DNA of 64,000 nucleotides from Drosophila pseudoobscura (lineage: Eukaryota > Arthropoda > Insecta > Diptera > Drosophilidae), in contig NC_046683.1 of NCBI RefSeq assembly GCF_009870125.1, forward strand, positions 39,323,869-39,387,868. The letters run 5' to 3'. Positions within the stretch are counted from its first letter, which is position 1. The number at the start of each line of letters is the position of its first letter. The translations under genes and the position numbers were made by a program. The notes under the pieces are model-generated. The model saw only the letters and a program-made list of their open reading frames with translations, had not been told where the DNA came from and did no database searches. Positions 60,768 through 64,000 of the stretch are shown piece after piece.

Positions 60768-60797
60768 GACCTATTTCGCTACTTGTTTTTTGTTTGA
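58161..60797 (+). pseudogene. HEATR6-like gene, upstream copy, truncated by the tandem duplication
   Basis: The ATG at 58,161 is chosen over the upstream in-frame ATG at 58,092 because the DRE and Motif 1 lie between them. The first 869 codons equal the downstream copy. At 60,768 the frame enters duplicated promoter-side DNA, adds DLFRYLFFV and stops (TGA, 60,795-60,797). The block at residues about 350-530 (VRISALHLMSALTKQLPRRS to EMLVATPRLTQEM) resembles the conserved HEATR6 domain (DUF4042), followed by HEAT repeats (VRLHAARCLDSMG, VRIKAAWALGNISDA). The last repeats are missing. The promoter is intact, so a truncated protein could be made if the locus is real. Confidence 0.8.
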
Positions 60798-63690
60798 TTT
60801 ATTTTGCTAAAACCTCTTTTTACGCAAAATGCAAGGTATTAAGAATACACCAGTTAAATAGAAAATTTATTCATCAATCGTATAAATTTATGATGGCATC
60901 GCTAAATGGTCTATATAGCTAGTAATATTCGAGGGAATATCAAAAACAAGGAATATATAAAATAGAACTTGAATTCGTCAGTATATTTACGGTATATTTT
61001 GAAAATGAGGCGGTATGTTTCGGTATATTTCTGAGGGTCGGACGGTATATTTTATCGATAAGTCCGCGGTCACACTGCTAATAATGGACGGTGATAGAGA
61101 GATACAAGCGCACGATGGGCTTTTGAACGTTTTAAACACTTTAAGCACCGGTGGGTGCTCGAACAAATTGCCGTTGGACAGGGTGAGTCTTCAGGAGCAT
61201 CGGCAGCTGCTGCACGATATCAGGAGAGGAGCAGGTGAGGCCCACGGCATCACAGCCGAGCAAGTGCAGCAGCTGTTGGCGGAGGCGGACAAGAGGGAGT
61301 ACCATGACTTGCTGAGAGCATGGCTTCTGTGGCTCAACGAGCTGATCCTGACTAGGCGGCTGCTGCTGGCGCGGCCACAGCTGCTGGTGGAGTGGCTGCT
61401 GGAGCGGGCGGCTCAGGATAGCGTCGTGGACGAGCTGCAGTTGATGCACACCCTGCTGAAATCGCTGCCTGGACAGCATCTGCAGTCGTTTTGGCCAATT
61501 CTGTCGATTCTGTCCCTGCCGCAGGACGCGGAGGCGGCTCTGTTGCTGGTCATGTGCCAGGAAACGGTGTATGTCGAGCTGGCTGAGTCAGAGGACCCGA
61601 AACTTAGCCAGTACCTGGCCAACAACCTGCTGCAGCCGCACTATGAGGGACGCTGGGTGTCATCCCAGTCGGAGAAGCTGCCCTTGCTCCTGGCCCACAC
61701 CCTCCAGCTCCTCCAGAAGATCGTCAGCAAGAACGCCGACTACGCAGAGCAGCACGCCCCGGAGCTGATGGGCTGCATTTTGGCCCACCTTACTTATGCC
61801 GCTTGCGGCGAGAACCCGGCCAAGCTGCACGTGCCCCGAAGGGTGCAGCCTGCCCAGCAAGCTGCTGCCTATGGCGCCGAGGAGGAGGATCAGTCCAACA
61901 GCAGCCATAATAAGTCCAGCTCCGGCGGCAAACGCAACAAGGTCCGAAAGGTACGCCCCCGCCAGAAGCAGAAGAACGGCCCATCGGGTGATGCAGCGCA
62001 CAGCATACCACAGGAACGACTACTGCTGCTGAGCAATATCGACTACGGCTGCCTCACTGGCGACACGGAGGCATGCACCCTGTCCGACTCCGAAGCACAG
62101 CAGGCGGCCCCTAAAGCGCTGCGCCAACAGCAAGCAAGCGTGAGAATCTCCGCCCTTCACCTGATGAGCGCTCTGACCAAGCAGCTGCCCCGTCGCTCCC
62201 TCTACGGCTACTGGCACGTGATCTTCCCCAGCGACGAGGGCTCGCAGACGCACCATCTGCTCCATTTGGCAAAAAACGATGCCAATTCCCGCTGCCGCGC
62301 CCTGGCCCTCCAGCTCGCCGGACAACTATTATATGGCTCCAAAGGATACCTGAGCCAGGCCCACTCCCGGGGACCGTGCACATTCACCCCGTTCTCCGTA
62401 AGCCTGGCCAGATCCGTGATGACCGTCTACCGCTCGCTGACCTCCATCCTGGATCGTGAGTACGCCCCACCCGTGCTGACGCAGTGCCTCAAGTGTCTGG
62501 CCATTCTCGTTCAGGCCACGCCTTTCGATCATCTGGAAATGGGCTTCGTCTACGAGTTCGTGCTGCCCGTAAAGAGGTTGGCGAAGACCGGGGGGAACAC
62601 GCCGGTGACAGTGGCCGCCCTGCTGGTTATGGAGATGCTGGTGGCGACACCACGACTGACCCAGGAAATGGCCTGTGCCGTCGGCCTGTGCCCTTCACAG
62701 CGAATGGAGGTGCAATTAGAAGGCCTGCATTTGCAGCACAATGAAGAGCAGGAGCGAGAGCACCTCCTGGAGCTCTGCGATTCTGAAGCAGAAGAAGAGA
62801 ATGAGCACGACCACGAGCAGAAACATGGACAGGGACAGAAACAGAGACAGGAGCAAGTGGATCCGCCCAAGAGGCTGACTGAACAGCCATCGATACCGCG
62901 AAATTCGTGGCTCCTGCGCATGGTACTCCGATATCTGAACTGTCCGACGACGGAGCCACCGCTGCGGCTGGAGTGCTACCAAGTGCTCCTGGCCATGACC
63001 ACGCACATTGGCCTGCTCCGAAAACAGCAGGCACACCTCGGGCGGGTCATTGCCTCGGGCCTCATGTATGCCAATGCCGACGTTCGGTTGCATGCCGCCC
63101 GATGCCTGGACTCGATGGGTTACCAGATGGGGCGGGCCCTGCCCGAACCGTCCGACCGGGACCTCGAGCTCTCCTTCTGGCTCGGCCTCCTCCCCCATAT
63201 TTTCGCGGCCTTCTGCGCTGAGGCGGCCCCCGGCCCCCTTAAGTGCGCCCTCTGCGACTCGCTGTCGAACATAGGAGCCGTCACCTTTGAGGACCTACCC
63301 ACCGGGCTGCGCCGCAGTCTGGTGACCTTCCTCAGCGGTTGCAGCAGCGACGACGCCGAGGAGCCTTTGGTGCGTGCAGCCGCGCTGCGGGCCCTGGCTG
63401 TCTTCGCGCATCATCCCTCTCTCAAAGCGAACTTGGTCTTCGTGGAGAATGTGGCGGAACTGACGCTGCGGCTCACCAGCGATACTCAGATGGCGGTGCG
63501 AATCAAGGCTGCCTGGGCCCTGGGGAACATTAGCGACGCCCTTCTGGCCGGCGGCTCTGGCAACTCGGAGCGTGTCTACGACGAGCTGCTCGACCGCCTC
63601 ATCCAGACGGCCACCAAATGCTGTAGCGATCACGACAAGGTGCGGGCCAACGCGGTGCGGGCCCTGGGCAATCTGCTCCAGCTCCAGCTG
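60768..63690 (+). repeat. Tandem duplication unit B (2,923 bp)
   Basis: Head-to-tail copy of 57,845-60,767. It starts within the promoter-side repeat and ends inside the coding region; beyond 63,690 the gene continues normally. Confidence 0.95.
61053..61077 (+). promoter_or_regulatory. HEATR6-like promoter 2 (duplicated DRE and Motif 1)
   Basis: DRE at 61,053-61,060 and Motif 1 at 61,067-61,077, the exact copies of promoter 1. The Motif 6 words lie just upstream. They now sit right behind the truncated first copy. Confidence 0.75.
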
Positions 63691-64000
63691 CAGCTGCTGG
63701 CATTGCAGCGCCCAGATGTCGCCCAGGAAAAGACGCAGGCTCAGACGGCCATTATCAAGTTGCTGGACTGTATGCGGACCGCTGGCGGGGCAAAGGTCAA
63801 GTGGAATGCCTGCTACGCCATCGGCAGCCTAGTCAAGCACCGGGCCTTCTTCTCCGGCAACGCTGGCCTGGGTGACCTCCTCTTCCCCTCGCTCTGCCAG
63901 CTGATAGTCCAGCACGCCAACTTCAAGGTGCGCATCAACGCCACGGCCGTCCTACTGCAGGTGGAGCAACGCGCGGACTTTGGCTTCCACTTCACGCTTG
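61084..64000 (+). CDS. HEAT repeat-containing protein 6 homologue, downstream copy (partial at window end)
   Basis: The frame is open from ATG 61,084 through the last base of the window (972 codons visible). Beyond the duplication it continues with genuine HEATR6-like C-terminal sequence: AQTAIIKLLDCMRTAGGAKV, WNACYAIGSLVKHRAFF and VRINATAVLLQVEQR. No intron is needed in the visible part. A low-complexity region (residues about 265-300: NSSHNKSSSGGKRNKVRKVR) and a Glu/His/Gln-rich stretch (residues about 555-590) interrupt the helical repeats. HEATR6 is a poorly characterised scaffold-like protein amplified in some human cancers; its fly function cannot be read from sequence. This copy is the probable functional gene. 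Confidence 0.88.
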   Translation, partial: MDGDREIQAHDGLLNVLNTLSTGGCSNKLPLDRVSLQEHRQLLHDIRRGAGEAHGITAEQVQQLLAEADKREYHDLLRAWLLWLNELILTRRLLLARPQLLVEWLLERAAQDSVVDELQLMHTLLKSLPGQHLQSFWPILSILSLPQDAEAALLLVMCQETVYVELAESEDPKLSQYLANNLLQPHYEGRWVSSQSEKLPLLLAHTLQLLQKIVSKNADYAEQHAPELMGCILAHLTYAACGENPAKLHVPRRVQPAQQAAAYGAEEEDQSNSSHNKSSSGGKRNKVRKVRPRQKQKNGPSGDAAHSIPQERLLLLSNIDYGCLTGDTEACTLSDSEAQQAAPKALRQQQASVRISALHLMSALTKQLPRRSLYGYWHVIFPSDEGSQTHHLLHLAKNDANSRCRALALQLAGQLLYGSKGYLSQAHSRGPCTFTPFSVSLARSVMTVYRSLTSILDREYAPPVLTQCLKCLAILVQATPFDHLEMGFVYEFVLPVKRLAKTGGNTPVTVAALLVMEMLVATPRLTQEMACAVGLCPSQRMEVQLEGLHLQHNEEQEREHLLELCDSEAEEENEHDHEQKHGQGQKQRQEQVDPPKRLTEQPSIPRNSWLLRMVLRYLNCPTTEPPLRLECYQVLLAMTTHIGLLRKQQAHLGRVIASGLMYANADVRLHAARCLDSMGYQMGRALPEPSDRDLELSFWLGLLPHIFAAFCAEAAPGPLKCALCDSLSNIGAVTFEDLPTGLRRSLVTFLSGCSSDDAEEPLVRAAALRALAVFAHHPSLKANLVFVENVAELTLRLTSDTQMAVRIKAAWALGNISDALLAGGSGNSERVYDELLDRLIQTATKCCSDHDKVRANAVRALGNLLQLQLQLLALQRPDVAQEKTQAQTAIIKLLDCMRTAGGAKVKWNACYAIGSLVKHRAFFSGNAGLGDLLFPSLCQLIVQHANFKVRINATAVLLQVEQRADFGFHFTL

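Overview
This is eukaryotic DNA from a fly, almost certainly Drosophila. The evidence is short GT-AG introns (56-66 bp) beside introns of 5-20 kb, Drosophila core-promoter words (DRE TATCGATA, Ohler Motif 1 and Motif 6), dense CA/CT/CAG microsatellites, and recognisable fly orthologues. The exact species is not readable by eye; microsatellite density and divergence fit the obscura group, but that is a weak inference.

Layout. Bases 1 to about 45,175 are the plus-strand Fasciclin II gene (Fas2) without its 5' exon(s). The first 19.35 kb is intron and holds a probable recursive-splicing (ratchet) site at 8,000/8,001, a double Grainyhead-type palindrome and two clusters of CGATA words. Coding exons lie at 19,353, 26,264, 33,347, 33,528, 35,080, 41,290, 42,485 and 42,971. 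Their phases are all compatible and give about 849 residues: five Ig domains, two FNIII domains, a membrane helix, a PEST exon and a PDZ-ligand C-terminus. Reading through the donor at 35,264 gives a GPI-type tail. A separate exon at 41,687 gives a different cytoplasmic tail.

Fas2 converges on GlcAT-I (minus, 45,848-46,856), and their poly(A) signals are about 40 bp apart. A compact block follows: an unrecognised 180-residue gene (48,440), TMA7 (minus, 49,819), the tRNA 2-thiouridylase Trmu (50,465, with a frame-preserving 57-bp intron) and a PAQR/MMD-type seven-helix protein (54,780, four coding exons). An inverted pair of diverged repeats (about 47.45-47.73 kb and 57.34-57.62 kb) brackets this block, and a second repeat family flanks Trmu in direct orientation.

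The last 6 kb holds a HEATR6-like HEAT-repeat gene in a nearly identical head-to-tail tandem duplication of exactly 2,923 bp with a blunt junction. The upstream copy has an intact promoter but is truncated and runs into 9 junction-derived residues. The downstream copy is the full gene and continues past the window end. This is either a very recent duplication or an assembly artefact.

Fas2 and GlcAT-I both act at the cell surface or in the secretory pathway (adhesion; proteoglycan linker synthesis). The remaining genes are housekeeping and show no sign of acting in a common pathway.
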